Assembly: GCF_900089495.1 (NCBI RefSeq) | Contig: NZ_LT605203.1 | Coordinates: 3,847,426-3,867,586 of the forward strand | Source: Thiomonas sp. X19 | GTDB lineage: Bacteria > Pseudomonadota > Gammaproteobacteria > Burkholderiales > Burkholderiaceae_C | Direction of reading: 5' to 3' | Length of the DNA: 20,161 nt | Part shown: positions 1 through 8,690 of the stretch, piece by piece | Layout of the letters: each line of letters begins with the position of its first letter | Position numbering within the stretch: position 1 is the first letter of the stretch | Program-made: the position numbers and the translations under genes | Notes under the pieces: model-generated | Told to the model about the DNA's origin: nothing | The model's input: only the letters and a program-made list of their open reading frames with translations | Database searches by the model: none

Positions 1-1416
1 AGAGATCGAGTCGAATTCGACGACTCCCATGGCGCTGCCGTTCGTTGACAATCTTGGAGCAAACGATGGCGATGCGCAAGCGAGATGATGATCTGGTCTT
101 CCCCAACGCGGCGGGTATCGACGTAGGAGGGTCGAGCCACTGGGTGGCGGTACCCCGGCAAGCCTGCGACGAACCGGTGCGCGAGTTCGGTGCGATGACC
201 GACGATCTGCACGCCATGGCCGACTGGCTGCTCGCGTGTGGGGTCGACACCGTGGCGCTGGAGTCCACCGGGGTGTACTGGATCCCGGTGTTCGAGGTGC
301 TGGAGCAACGCGGCTTGACGGTGTTTTTGGTCGATGCGCGGCAGATGAAGTATGTGCCTGGGCGCAAGAGCGATGTGCAGGACTGCCAGTGGTTGCAGAA
401 GTTGATGAGCCTGGGGTTCTTGCGCGCGGCGTTCCGCCCGACCGATGAGGTCTGTGTGGTGCGTGCCGTGGCCCGTCAGCGCGACGTGCTCTTGGCCGAG
501 CAGGCCAGTTGGGTGCAGCGCATGCAAAAGGCGCTGGTGCAGATGAACATCCAGCTCACCGAGGTTCTGACCGATGTCATGGGACTGACGGGACAAGCCA
601 TCATCCGCGCCATCGTCGCTGGCGAGCGCGACCCCAAGACGCTGGCCCGGTATCGCAACGCTCGTGTCAAGGCCAGTGAGACGGAGATTGCCAAGGCCTT
701 GACGGGCAATTGGCGCGATGAGCACCTGTTCGTGCTGCGCCAGGCGCTGGCGATGTATGACGACATTGCCCGGCACCTGGGCGAATGCGACGCCAAGCTG
801 CAAGGACTGCTGAGCCAGCTTGGCGCGGCCAAGGTCGATCTGGGCAAGACGCCTCGTGCAGGCAGCAAGCTGCGCGCGCAGTTCGACGCACGCCAGATTC
901 TGGCCAACTGGGCCGGCGTCGATCTCACGCGCATCAACGGCCTGGGTCTGGCTGCGGTGATGAAGATCCTCTCGGAGGTCGGCCCCAACCTGAGTCGCTT
1001 TGCCAACGTCAAGCACTTCTGTTCTTGGTTGGGGCTGTGTCCGGGCACGAAGATCAGCGGCGGCAAGGTGCTGTCAGCCAAGACCCGGCGATCCGCCAAT
1101 CGGGTCAGGCAGGCGCTGAAGATGGCCGCGATGAGCCTGTCGCACAGCGACTCGGCCCTCGGCGCGTTCTACCGCCGCTTGTCGGGCCGCATGGACAAGC
1201 CGCGTGCCAATACCGCCACCGCGCACAAGCTGGCGCGCATGGTGTATTTCATGCTGACGCGTGGCGAGGCGTTCGTCGATCAAGGCCAGCAGCGCTATGA
1301 AGATCAGCAGCGCGAGCGCTCAATCGTCGCCCTCAAGCGCCGCGCCGCTGCCCTTGGCTTCCAGATCCATCCAAACCCGGTGCCAGCATGAAACCGGCCT
1401 TCAACCCATTTTGTTT
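1..1416 (+). mobile_element. IS110-family insertion sequence, left end outside or at the window edge
   Basis: The element is inferred from its intact transposase gene at 66-1391. IS110-type elements lack classical long terminal inverted repeats, and I cannot place either boundary by eye. The right end must lie in the short stretch between the transposase stop (1391) and the trpS stop (1459-1461), or coincide with the inverted repeat at 1417-1463. In the IS110 subgroup the non-coding left end encodes the bridge RNA that pairs with target and donor DNA; only 65 bases precede the start codon here, so most of any such RNA would lie upstream of this window. The end coordinate given is an estimate. 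Confidence 0.5.
66..1391 (+). CDS. IS110-family transposase (DEDD recombinase)
   Basis: This is the transposase that moves the element through a RuvC-like DEDD domain together with a C-terminal serine-containing domain. The N-terminal domain shows D19 in GIDVGG, E66 in LESTGVYW, and D103 and D106 in GRKSDVQD, the four acidic positions of the family. The C-terminal Transposase_20 region runs from about residue 290 (INGLGLAAVMKILSEVG) through the helix-hairpin-helix-like stretch FCSWLGLCPG and the segment SGGKVLS. The product is about 441 residues, normal for the family, with no frameshift, so it looks functional. I chose ATG 66 because GGAG at 56-59 sits six bases upstream; an in-frame TTG at 45 would add seven residues without a good ribosome site. 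It converges on trpS. Confidence 0.93.
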   Translation: MAMRKRDDDLVFPNAAGIDVGGSSHWVAVPRQACDEPVREFGAMTDDLHAMADWLLACGVDTVALESTGVYWIPVFEVLEQRGLTVFLVDARQMKYVPGRKSDVQDCQWLQKLMSLGFLRAAFRPTDEVCVVRAVARQRDVLLAEQASWVQRMQKALVQMNIQLTEVLTDVMGLTGQAIIRAIVAGERDPKTLARYRNARVKASETEIAKALTGNWRDEHLFVLRQALAMYDDIARHLGECDAKLQGLLSQLGAAKVDLGKTPRAGSKLRAQFDARQILANWAGVDLTRINGLGLAAVMKILSEVGPNLSRFANVKHFCSWLGLCPGTKISGGKVLSAKTRRSANRVRQALKMAAMSLSHSDSALGAFYRRLSGRMDKPRANTATAHKLARMVYFMLTRGEAFVDQGQQRYEDQQRERSIVALKRRAAALGFQIHPNPVPA

Positions 1417-1463
1417 CTTGAGAGCCTGAGGCGTCCGCGGGCGGTCCCCCGCGGACTCTCAAG
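1417..1463. repeat. Two-part inverted repeat between IS110 transposase and trpS
   Basis: An outer arm CTTGAGAG (1417-1424) pairs with CTCTCAAG (1456-1463), and an inner arm GTCCGCGGG (1433-1441) pairs with CCCGCGGAC (1448-1456). The eight bases 1425-1432 bulge out on one side only. The hairpin contains the trpS stop codon (complement of 1459-1461). Neither strand has a run of T after the stem, so it is not a textbook intrinsic terminator. It could still end both convergent transcripts, or be the structured site the IS110 element recognised. Confidence 0.6.
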
Positions 1464-2778
1464 AACTGGCAAGCGCCGACAAGGCTTCAAGCACCTCGTC
1501 CGGCTTCACACCTTGTGGCAAGACCACTGGCGCGGTAGCCAGCACGGCCCCACCATCCGCCTTGAGTTTTTGGATCCACGCCCCAGCCTCCTTGCCCTGG
1601 GCAAAGCCATGGCTTTGCAATAAAACACGGTCGCCGGGTCCGGTGAACTTGAAATAGAACAAGCCATCCGCCTCGCGGTATTGCTTGAATGACGGTGCAG
1701 CAAGCTTGCCCCTGTCGGCCTTGCCGCCGTCCGACTCACCGGGTGATGCGCGCGCGACAGCCAGCATGCGGCGCAAGCCCACGGCCTGACGCAGTTCAGC
1801 GATGAACGGCTGCGCCAGACGGCGCGCCTTGTCGGCCCCGGCCATCAAGAGATCTTCCAGCCGATCCGGGTGCGCCATGAACTCGACATAGCGTGCGCGC
1901 ATGGGCGCCAGTTCGGCCTCCACCAGGGCGAACAAGTGCTGCTTGGCCTCCCCCCAGCCCAAGCCGGCTCGCAGTTCGTTCCGAAAGTTGGCGTTCTGCT
2001 CGGGCTCGGCAAAGGCTTCATACAGCGTCACCAGGTGCGAAGCGTCGGGATCCTTCGGCTCCCCAGGAAGCCTGGAGTCGGTCACGATGCGTGCGATGGC
2101 TTCACCCAGGGCCTTGGTTCCGCCCTCGAACAAAGGGATGGCGTTGTCGTAGCTCTTGCTCATCTTGCGCCCATCGAGTCCTGGCAGAGTCGCAACCTGC
2201 TCTTCGACCACCGCTTCGGGCAGCACAAAAAAATCGCGTCCGCCACCGAACATGTGATTGAAGCGCTGTGCCAAATCGCGTGTCATTTCGATGTGCTGCA
2301 CCTGATCACGGCCGACCGGAACCAGATGGGCGTTGAACATCAGGATGTCAGCCGCCATCAACACGGGATAGCTGAACAAACCCATGGTCACACCTGCGTC
2401 CAGATCCTCCCCGGCGGCGGCATTGGCATCACAAGCGGCCTTGTAGGCATGGGCCCGGTTCATCATGCCCTTGGGGCACACGCAGGTCAGCAGCCAGGTC
2501 AGTTCCAGAACTTCGGGCACGTCGCTCTGGCGGTAGAACGTGACCAGCTCTGGATCCAGGCCGCTGGCCAGCCAAGTGGCGGCGAGTTCCAAGCGGGAGC
2601 GCGCGATGCGCTGTGGATCGTCACACTTGATCAGCGCGTGGTAATCCGCCAGGAAAAAAAAACTCTGTACGTTCTCACGTCGACTGGCTTGGATTGCCGG
2701 CCGGATGGCACCGACGTAATTGCCGAGGTGGGGAGTACCCGTGGTCGTGATGCCTGTCAGGACTCTGGTTGTCGTCAC
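1459..2778 (-). CDS. trpS: Tryptophanyl-tRNA synthetase with C-terminal extension
   Basis: This cytoplasmic class I synthetase charges tRNA-Trp with tryptophan using ATP. The HIGH-type motif is TPHLGN (residues 15-20) and the KMSKS motif is intact at 205-209. The stretch GLFSYPVLMAADILMF (133-148) is typical of bacterial TrpRS. The protein is 439 residues, about 100 longer than the E. coli enzyme. The extra part begins near residue 341, starts with a hydrophilic linker, and then carries a segment (363-405, SFKQYREADGLFYFKF and following) that resembles the small YegP/DUF1508 fold; that resemblance is my inference. The start is GTG at 2778; no strong Shine-Dalgarno is visible. The stop codon lies inside the inverted repeat next to the IS110 element. 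Confidence 0.96.
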   Translation of the reverse strand: MTTTRVLTGITTTGTPHLGNYVGAIRPAIQASRRENVQSFFFLADYHALIKCDDPQRIARSRLELAATWLASGLDPELVTFYRQSDVPEVLELTWLLTCVCPKGMMNRAHAYKAACDANAAAGEDLDAGVTMGLFSYPVLMAADILMFNAHLVPVGRDQVQHIEMTRDLAQRFNHMFGGGRDFFVLPEAVVEEQVATLPGLDGRKMSKSYDNAIPLFEGGTKALGEAIARIVTDSRLPGEPKDPDASHLVTLYEAFAEPEQNANFRNELRAGLGWGEAKQHLFALVEAELAPMRARYVEFMAHPDRLEDLLMAGADKARRLAQPFIAELRQAVGLRRMLAVARASPGESDGGKADRGKLAAPSFKQYREADGLFYFKFTGPGDRVLLQSHGFAQGKEAGAWIQKLKADGGAVLATAPVVLPQGVKPDEVLEALSALASS

Positions 2779-2912
2779 GGTTGGTCTCGCGAAACTCGCT
2801 TTGCAAATGATGTTCGGCTCAGTCTAATGGCATGCGCTTGTCTGGCACTGCGGCCTGCATACGGCAGGAATGCTGTCATGCGGCAAGCGGCAGAAGTCGT
2901 GTTGGCCGTGTT

Positions 2913-3479
2913 TTAACGCGGCGCTTGACCACGCCGGCCCCGGCGGCGTGCAACCAGCCACCAAACCACAAACACCAGAGCCAGGAGCAAGAGCAAACCG
3001 ATCTCGACCCGCTGCACTTGCCCGGACAACACCGAAAGCGCCTGTCCAAACACCCATCCCAGGCCGGCGAACAAAGGAGCCCAGATCAAAGCGCCGACTG
3101 CATTGAACAGCGCAAACCGGCCTGGTGTGACGCCTGCCGTGCCAATGATGATGGGCCCTGCAATACGCAGTCCATACAAAAAGCGCACGCCGATGATGGC
3201 CCAATGCGGGTAGCGCCGCAACAAACTTTCGACGCGTGGAAACTGCGCGGCCAGCCGGGGAAAACGCGCCAACAAACGCGCACCCCATAAGCGTCCGATC
3301 CAATAGAAGAATTGATCGCCCAGGGTGGCTGCAAGCGCCGCCACCAAGACGACCAGCCCCCAATTGAGCAGGCCACGATGGGCTGCGTAGCCCGCGGCCA
3401 GCAACACGGTTTCGCCTTCGGCAAATGCGCCCACGGCGACGGCTGCATAGCCCCAATCGTGAATCCACTGTTCCAGCAC
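2913..3479 (-). CDS. DedA-family membrane protein (VTT domain)
   Basis: This is an inner-membrane protein of the DedA/SNARE-associated family, whose members move undecaprenyl phosphate or phospholipids across the membrane or support membrane homeostasis. The 188-residue product has the family signature: GAFAEGETVLLAAGYAA near the N-terminus, LGDQFFYWIGRLWG (about 54-67), and the central FLYGLRIAGPIIIGTAGV motif with its conserved arginine and glycines. A hydrophobic C-terminal segment (about 162-177) is followed by a basic tail RRRGRRG. The start is GTG at 3479, supported by GGAG at 3485-3488 with five bases between. trpS lies 134 bases downstream on the same strand, so co-transcription is possible. 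The precise substrate cannot be told from sequence. Confidence 0.9.
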   Translation of the reverse strand: MLEQWIHDWGYAAVAVGAFAEGETVLLAAGYAAHRGLLNWGLVVLVAALAATLGDQFFYWIGRLWGARLLARFPRLAAQFPRVESLLRRYPHWAIIGVRFLYGLRIAGPIIIGTAGVTPGRFALFNAVGALIWAPLFAGLGWVFGQALSVLSGQVQRVEIGLLLLLALVFVVWWLVARRRGRRGQAPR

Positions 3480-3534
3480 GCTGTCTCCAGGGACGGCCGC
3501 GCCATGCAGGGCGAACCGAGGCGCGTGATCATAA

Positions 3535-3567
3535 ATAAAAAAACCGGCTCGAGGAGCCGGTTTTTCA
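3535..3567. terminator. Intrinsic terminator downstream of cspA
   Basis: A perfect stem AACCGGCTC (3542-3550) and GAGCCGGTT (3554-3562) encloses a three-base loop. It is flanked by an A-run on the left (3536-3541, read as T on the minus strand) and a T-run on the right, so it can work in both directions. It lies about 65 bases after the cspA stop and before the dedA start, which isolates the cold-shock gene from dedA-trpS. Confidence 0.9.
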
Positions 3568-3628
3568 GAGCCTGGGGCGACGCGGCGAGAGGGACCTCGC
3601 AGTGCGCCGCAAGCAGAAAACTTTGATC

Positions 3629-3832
3629 TCAGATGGGGCGGATCTGTGAAGCTTGCGGGCCCTTGGGGCCAGCCTTCACGGTGAATTCCACGCGCTGATT
3701 TTCTTGCAGGGTACGGAAACCCTTGGATTGGATTTCACTGAAGTGAGCGAACAGGTCTTCGCCGCCTTCGTCGGGTTTGATAAAACCAAAACCCTTGCTT
3801 TCATTGAACCATTTCACGATGCCGGTGGGCAT
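3629..3832 (-). CDS. Cold-shock protein, CspA family
   Basis: This is a 67-residue single cold-shock domain, a small cytoplasmic nucleic-acid-binding protein that melts RNA structure. RNP1 is KGFGFI (residues 13-18) and the RNP2 position reads LFAHF (27-31), with KWFN at 7-10, so the RNA-binding face is complete. I prefer the ATG at 3832 over the in-frame ATG at 3838, because AAAGG (3839-3843) directly abuts the upstream ATG but stands six bases from the downstream one. The gene is monocistronic, with its own terminator and a leader of about 115 bases if the proposed promoter is right. Which csp paralogue it is cannot be decided. Confidence 0.95.
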   Translation of the reverse strand: MPTGIVKWFNESKGFGFIKPDEGGEDLFAHFSEIQSKGFRTLQENQRVEFTVKAGPKGPQASQIRPI

Positions 3833-3921
3833 AATCATCCTTTCGAATCTTGAACATTAAGAAGAATGCAAATCTTCAACAAGCCCAGCCGGTGTATTGA
3901 AACTCATGAAACCTAACTGTA

Positions 3922-3934
3922 GGTAGAAACTACC
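3922..3934 (-). promoter_or_regulatory. Short hairpin in the cspA leader
   Basis: GGTAG (3922-3926) and CTACC (3930-3934) form a tight five-pair stem with a three-base loop in the expected 5' untranslated region of cspA. A second potential long-range pair in the same region is GGTGTAT (3891-3897) with ATACACC (3962-3968). Csp mRNAs often carry structured, temperature-sensitive leaders; a regulatory role here is inference only. Confidence 0.35.
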
Positions 3935-3938
3935 CGTC

Positions 3939-3966
3939 TTGAAGCGACTGCAGGACCTACTATACA
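3939..3966 (+). promoter_or_regulatory. Candidate sigma-70 promoter for ribF
   Basis: A -35-like TTGAAG (3939-3944) and a -10-like TATACA (3961-3966) are separated by 16 bases. Transcription would begin near 3973, giving a leader of about 115 bases before the ribF ATG at 4088. The -10 overlaps the candidate cspA -10 on the other strand and a palindrome. Confidence 0.45.
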
Positions 3967-3985
3967 CCGATTGGTGTGTTTGCAA
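3959..3985 (-). promoter_or_regulatory. Candidate sigma-70 promoter for cspA
   Basis: Read on the minus strand, TTGCAA (3985-3980) serves as -35 and TATAGT (3964-3959) as -10, with a short 15-base spacer. It shares its -10 region with the divergent ribF promoter candidate, so the two may compete or be controlled together. The short spacer lowers confidence. Confidence 0.35.
3964..3977. promoter_or_regulatory. Operator-like palindrome in the cspA/ribF divergent promoter
   Basis: The arms ACACC (3964-3968) and GGTGT (3973-3977) flank four bases, and the -10 elements of both divergent promoter candidates overlap it. Size and shape resemble sites for dimeric helix-turn-helix repressors such as the TetR group. 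No regulator gene is adjacent, so the binding protein is unknown. Confidence 0.35.
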
Positions 3986-4087
3986 GAGCATCGTGCGAAG
4001 CGCGCCACAAATCCCCAACAGCCGACCAGCGCACCGTTGCCCCGGTGCCACAAGGTGGCTGTGTTGACTCGACGAGCACCACCTCCC

Positions 4088-5059
4088 ATGCAGGTTTTTC
4101 GCGGCTTTCATCACGCGGCGCTGGCGACACCCAGCGCTGTCAGCATCGGCAATTTCGATGGTGTCCACCGCGGGCACCAGGCCATGCTTGCCTTGCTGGT
4201 GAGCGAGGCGCGGCATCGCAAGCTGGCCTCCTGCGTGTTGACCTTCGAGCCCCATCCGCGCGACTATTTCGCCGCCATGCAAGGCATGCCGGATCTGGCT
4301 CCAGCGCGCGTGGCCAGCCTGCGTGACAAGCTGGCGGAATTGGAGCGCTGCGGCGTCGATCGCGTGGTCGTGCTGCGCTTCAACCAGCAACTGGCATCTC
4401 TGCCAGCCCAGGACTTCATCCAGCAGGTGCTGCTCGACGGGCTGCATGCGCGCTATGTGCTGGTTGGCGACGACTTTCGCTTCGGCGCCAAGCGCGTTGG
4501 CGACTACGCCATGCTCGACGCGCAAGGTCTGCGCCTGGGCTTCGACGTGGCCCGCTTGAACGCCTATGAAGTGCATGGGCAGCGCGTTTCCAGCTCCGCC
4601 GTGCGACAGGCCCTGGCCAGCGGTGACATGACTCTGGCGGCGAGCCTGCTCGACCGGCCCTATGTCATTTCCGGCCATGTGCAGCATGGGCGCAAGTTGG
4701 GGCGCACGCTGGGCTTTCCGACCCTTAACCTGCGCCTGGCGCATGCCCGTCCTGCGGCGCGTGGCATCTTCGCCGTGCGTGTGCACGGCCTTGCCGAGCA
4801 GCCCCTGGACGGCGTTTCCAGCCTGGGGCTGCGCCCCACGGTGGACGACTCGGGCCGGGTGCTGCTGGAGACCTATGTGCTCGATTGGGCGGGAGATGCC
4901 TACGGTAAACTCGTATGCGTGGAACTGCTGCATAAATTGCGCGATGAAGCGCGCTATGACTCGCTGGATGCCCTGACCGCGGCCATCGCCGCCGATGTGC
5001 AGCAGGCGCGCGCCTGGTTCGCGATCACCCGCCGCCACACCAGTTCATCCCGAATTTGA
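4088..5059 (+). CDS. ribF: Bifunctional riboflavin kinase/FAD synthetase
   Basis: The enzyme phosphorylates riboflavin to FMN and then adenylylates FMN to FAD in the cytoplasm. The N-terminal FAD synthetase domain shows SIGNFDGVHRGH (residues 19-30), the ATP-binding nucleotidyltransferase motif, then LTFEPHPRDYF, and a central VSSSAVRQAL that matches the family ISST-type motif. The C-terminal riboflavin kinase domain shows GRKLGRTLGFPTLNL with the conserved PTxN. The length of 323 residues is typical. The ATG at 4088 fits the family N-terminus; an open frame back to 3971 exists but does not resemble RibF, and no clear Shine-Dalgarno is seen. It leads the conserved ribF-ileS-lspA arrangement, with 96 bases before ileS. 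Confidence 0.96.
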   Translation: MQVFRGFHHAALATPSAVSIGNFDGVHRGHQAMLALLVSEARHRKLASCVLTFEPHPRDYFAAMQGMPDLAPARVASLRDKLAELERCGVDRVVVLRFNQQLASLPAQDFIQQVLLDGLHARYVLVGDDFRFGAKRVGDYAMLDAQGLRLGFDVARLNAYEVHGQRVSSSAVRQALASGDMTLAASLLDRPYVISGHVQHGRKLGRTLGFPTLNLRLAHARPAARGIFAVRVHGLAEQPLDGVSSLGLRPTVDDSGRVLLETYVLDWAGDAYGKLVCVELLHKLRDEARYDSLDALTAAIAADVQQARAWFAITRRHTSSSRI

Positions 5060-5155
5060 CGCGAGCCCCGGCATCCGCGTCGCGGGCCCGCAGCCCTGTT
5101 GCGGCTTCGCACTCCACCCCTTCCGTTCGCGCCCTCCCGGCGCCCCGCTCTCGCC

Positions 5156-8017
5156 ATGACTGATTCCAAACCCGATTACCGCGCCACGCTCAACCTGCCC
5201 GACACTGCCTTTCCGATGCGCGGTGACCTGCCCAAGCGCGAACCGGGCTGGATTGCGCAGTGGGAGGCCCATGGCGTGTACCAGCGCCTGCGCGCGGCGC
5301 GCGTCGGACGCCCGAAGTTCATCCTGCACGACGGTCCGCCCTACGCCAACGGCCAGATCCACATGGGCCACGCCGTGAACAAGGTGCTCAAGGACATGAT
5401 CACCAAGTCGCGCCAGCTCGCCGGATTCGACGCGCTGTACATCCCGGGCTGGGACTGCCACGGCCTGCCGATCGAGAACGCCATCGAGAAGAAATATGGC
5501 CGCAACTTGAGCCGCGACGACATGCAGGCCAAGAGCCGCGCCTACGCCGCCGAGCAGATCGCGCAGCAGATGGCGGACTTCAAGCGCCTGGGCATCCTCG
5601 GCGACTGGGACCACCCCTATCGCACCATGGACCCGGCCAACGAGGCCGGCGAGATCCGCGCCTTCAAGCGCGTGATCGAGCGCGGCTTCGTCTACCGCGG
5701 CCTCAAGCCGGTGCACTGGTGCTTCGACTGCCACTCCTCGCTGGCCGAGTTCGAGATCGAGTACGCCGACAAGAAGTCCCAGACCCTGGACGTGGGTTTC
5801 CTGTGCGCCGAGCCCGAAAAACTCGCCGCCGCGTTCGGCCTGCCCGGGCTGGACCAGGAGGCCTACGCCGTCATCTGGACCACCACGGCCTGGACCCTGC
5901 CCGCCAACCAGGCGCTCAACCTCAACCCGGAACTCGACTACTGCCTGGTGGACACCGCACGCGGCCTGCTGCTGCTGGCCGCGGCGCGGGTCGAGGACTG
6001 CCTGCAGCGCTATGGGCTCGAAGGCCGCGTCGTCGCCACCACCAAGGGGCAGAGCCTGGCCGGCATCAACTTCCGCCATCCGCTTGCAGCCATCGACCCG
6101 GGCTACGACAGGCTCAGCCCCGTTGACCTCGCCGATTACGCCACGGCCGACGACGGCACCGGCATCGTGCACTCCTCGCCCGCCTATGGCCTGGACGACT
6201 TCAACTCCTGCCTCGCCCACGGCATGCGCATCGAGGACATCCTCAACCCCGTCCAGGGCGACGGAATGTACGCCGCCGACCTGCCCTTGTTCGGCGGCAT
6301 GCAGATCTGGAAGGCGGCGCCGGTCATCACCGACGCCCTGCGCCAGGCCGGCAGGCTGTTCGCGACACGAGACATCCTGCACAGCTACCCACACTGCTGG
6401 CGCCACAAGAGTCCGGTGATCTACCGCGCCGCGGCGCAATGGTTCATCCGCATGGACGAAGGCGAAGGCGTGTTCACCAAGGACAAGGCGCCCAAGACCC
6501 TGCGGCAGATGGCGCTGAACGCCATCGACCACACCGGCTTCTATCCCGAGAACGGGCGCGCCCGGCTGCGCGACATGATCGCCAACCGGCCCGACTGGTG
6601 CATCTCGCGCCAGCGCGCCTGGGGCGTGCCGCTGCCCTTCTTCCTGCACAAGGAGACGGGCGAGCTGCACCCGCGCACCATGGACATCCTCGACCAGGCG
6701 GCCAACCTGGTCGAGCAGGGCGGCATCGAGGCCTGGAGCCGCGTCACGGCCGAGGACATCCTCGGCCCCGGCGACGCGCCGCACTACATCAAGAGCAGCG
6801 ACATTCTCGAGGTGTGGTTCGACTCCGGATCGACTTTCTTCCACGTCCTGCGCGGCACCCACCCCGAGGCCCACCACGACACCGGGCCCGAGGCTGACCT
6901 CTATCTGGAAGGCCATGACCAGCACCGCGGCTGGTTCCACAGCTCGCTGCTGCTGGCCTGCGCGCTGGAAGGCCGCGCGCCCTACAGAAGCCTGCTGACC
7001 CATGGCTTCACCGTCGACAGCCAGGGCCGCAAGATGAGCAAGTCGCTGGGCAATGGCGTGGATCCACTGGAAACCAGCAAGAAGCTCGGCGCCGAAATCA
7101 TCCGTCTGTGGGTGGCCTCCAGCGACTACTCGGGCGACATCGCCGGCGACGACAAAATCCTCGCCCGCGTGGTCGACAGCTACCGCCGCGTGCGCAACAC
7201 CCTGCGCTTCCTGCTCGCCAACGTGGCCGATTTCGACCCCGCCACCCAGGCCGTTGCGGTGGAGCAGATGCTGGAGATCGACTGCTGGGCGCTGGCCCGC
7301 GCTGGCGAATTCCAGGCCATGCTGCTGCAGCATTACGAGGCCTACGAATATCATCCGGTCGTGGCCAAGCTGCTCATCTTCTGCTCCGAAGACCTCGGCG
7401 GCTTCTACCTCGACGTGCTCAAGGACCGGCTCTACACCACCCCGGCCCAGGGCCTGCCGCGGCGCAGCGCGCAGACCGCGTTGTGGCACATCACGAACGC
7501 CATGCTGCGCTGGATTGCCCCCTTCCTCAGCTTCACCGCGGAAGAAGCATGGCGCCACTTCGCCCCGGCCCGTGCCGCCGAGACCGGCAGCATCTTCGTC
7601 GAGACTTATCACGCCCTGCCGGAGCCGGCTGATGCTGCTGCGTTGCTGGCCAAATGGGCGCGCGTGCGCGCGGTGCGCGACGAGGTCAACCGCGCGGTGG
7701 AAACCGTGCGCACCGAAGGCAAGCTCGGCTCGTCGCTGCAGGCCTGGGTGGACCTCACGGCGCCCGAGCCCGACCATGCCCTGCTCGCCAGCTTGCAGGA
7801 TGAACTCAAGTTCGCCTTCATCACCTCGCAGGCCAGACTCCTGGAGGGCAGCGAACTGGCCGTGCAGGTGCAGGCAGCCGATGCTGCCGGGGCCAGCAAA
7901 TGCGAACGCTGCTGGCATTGGGAAACCGATGTCGGCGCCGATGCCGGCCACCCCGGGCTGTGCCTGCGCTGCGTGGGCAATCTGCAAGGGCCGGGCGAGG
8001 TGCGCCGGTTTGCCTGA
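5156..8017 (+). CDS. ileS: Isoleucyl-tRNA synthetase
   Basis: This class I synthetase charges tRNA-Ile and hydrolyses mischarged Val-tRNA in its CP1 editing domain. The HIGH motif reads HMGH (residues 69-72) within [16 protein letters not shown], and KMSKS falls at about 626-630. The editing domain carries the stretch [17 protein letters not shown]. The C-terminal zinc site has both pairs, CERC (916-919) and CLRC (936-939). At 953 residues it is close to the E. coli enzyme (938). The ATG at 5156 fits homologues beginning with a short hydrophilic tail before [16 protein letters not shown]. The long open frame on the opposite strand is a codon-bias shadow. Spacing to lspA is 78 bases. Confidence 0.98.
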   Translation: MTDSKPDYRATLNLPDTAFPMRGDLPKREPGWIAQWEAHGVYQRLRAARVGRPKFILHDGPPYANGQIHMGHAVNKVLKDMITKSRQLAGFDALYIPGWDCHGLPIENAIEKKYGRNLSRDDMQAKSRAYAAEQIAQQMADFKRLGILGDWDHPYRTMDPANEAGEIRAFKRVIERGFVYRGLKPVHWCFDCHSSLAEFEIEYADKKSQTLDVGFLCAEPEKLAAAFGLPGLDQEAYAVIWTTTAWTLPANQALNLNPELDYCLVDTARGLLLLAAARVEDCLQRYGLEGRVVATTKGQSLAGINFRHPLAAIDPGYDRLSPVDLADYATADDGTGIVHSSPAYGLDDFNSCLAHGMRIEDILNPVQGDGMYAADLPLFGGMQIWKAAPVITDALRQAGRLFATRDILHSYPHCWRHKSPVIYRAAAQWFIRMDEGEGVFTKDKAPKTLRQMALNAIDHTGFYPENGRARLRDMIANRPDWCISRQRAWGVPLPFFLHKETGELHPRTMDILDQAANLVEQGGIEAWSRVTAEDILGPGDAPHYIKSSDILEVWFDSGSTFFHVLRGTHPEAHHDTGPEADLYLEGHDQHRGWFHSSLLLACALEGRAPYRSLLTHGFTVDSQGRKMSKSLGNGVDPLETSKKLGAEIIRLWVASSDYSGDIAGDDKILARVVDSYRRVRNTLRFLLANVADFDPATQAVAVEQMLEIDCWALARAGEFQAMLLQHYEAYEYHPVVAKLLIFCSEDLGGFYLDVLKDRLYTTPAQGLPRRSAQTALWHITNAMLRWIAPFLSFTAEEAWRHFAPARAAETGSIFVETYHALPEPADAAALLAKWARVRAVRDEVNRAVETVRTEGKLGSSLQAWVDLTAPEPDHALLASLQDELKFAFITSQARLLEGSELAVQVQAADAAGASKCERCWHWETDVGADAGHPGLCLRCVGNLQGPGEVRRFA

Positions 8018-8095
8018 GGCGGCCGGCCCTGACAGCACGCCGCACACCATTGCGCGACCGGCATTCCGCCACGCTCATCCTGACCCACCCCATCC

Positions 8096-8653
8096 ATGAA
8101 CCAGCCCAGCCGCGCGCCTTCGTCCGACTCAATGCCCAAGTCCGCGTCCAACGCGCGCCCCAAGGTCTGGCCCTGGTTGCTCACGGCGGGCTTGGTGCTG
8201 GCGCTCGACCAGTTCAGCAAATGGCTGATCACGCAAGACTTGCCGCTCTATGCCGGCCGTCCCATCACCGGGTTTTTCAACCTGGTGCACATCGAGAATC
8301 CGGGTGCCGCTTTTTCCTTCCTCGCCGGGGCCGCGGGCTGGCAGCGCTGGCTGTTCACCGTGCTGGGTCTGGCCGCTTCCGCGCTCATCGTCTGGCTGCT
8401 GTTCCGGCATCGCGGCAAGACGCTGTTCAGCCTTGCGCTGGCGCTGATCCTCGGCGGTGCCCTGGGGAATGTCGCCGACCGCCTGGTGTGGGGTCATGTC
8501 ACCGACTTTCTCGATTTCTACATCACCGTCGGCGGCCAGCAATGGCATTGGCCCGCGTTCAACCTGGCCGACAGCTCCATCTTCGTGGGAGCCGTCCTGC
8601 TGCTGCTGGACGAATGGCGCCAGTCGCGCAAACGCAAGGGCGACGCGGGCTGA
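8096..8653 (+). CDS. lspA: Lipoprotein signal peptidase (signal peptidase II)
   Basis: This inner-membrane aspartyl protease removes the signal peptide from diacylglyceryl-prolipoproteins. The 185-residue product has about four membrane segments (roughly 25-43, 83-103, 109-126 and 160-173). The family blocks are DQFSKW (38-43), ENPGAAFSF (67-75), GALGNVADR (121-129), VTDFLDF (135-141) and FNLADSSI (155-162). The catalytic pair should be D137 and D159. An N-terminal hydrophilic extension of about 20 residues precedes the first helix; an internal ATG at 8132 is a possible alternative start. It closes the ribF-ileS-lspA cluster and converges on the oxidoreductase gene. Confidence 0.96.
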   Translation: MNQPSRAPSSDSMPKSASNARPKVWPWLLTAGLVLALDQFSKWLITQDLPLYAGRPITGFFNLVHIENPGAAFSFLAGAAGWQRWLFTVLGLAASALIVWLLFRHRGKTLFSLALALILGGALGNVADRLVWGHVTDFLDFYITVGGQQWHWPAFNLADSSIFVGAVLLLLDEWRQSRKRKGDAG

Positions 8654-8661
8654 GGCACGCA

Positions 8662-8677
8662 GCGCCTTGCAAGGCGC
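8662..8677. repeat. Perfect 16-base palindrome between lspA and the oxidoreductase
   Basis: GCGCCTTG and CAAGGCGC meet with no spacer in the 37-base gap between two convergent stop codons (lspA 8651-8653; oxidoreductase 8691-8693). There is no T-run on either side. It may act as a shared transcription end or mRNA 3' stabiliser. Confidence 0.5.
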
Positions 8678-8690
8678 GCCGTCCATCCGC

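Noticed and set aside
1870..2916. A 348-residue plus-strand frame opposite trpS
   Set aside because: It is antisense to the TrpRS catalytic core and has no recognisable domain.
3857..5038. A 393-residue minus-strand frame opposite ribF
   Set aside because: It is antisense to RibF, is rich in His and Gln as expected of a shadow frame, and also covers the cspA/ribF promoter region.
5045..8050. A 1001-residue open frame on the minus strand opposite ileS
   Set aside because: It mirrors the codon bias of the well-supported ileS gene, has the low-complexity composition typical of GC-rich antisense frames, and shows no domain.
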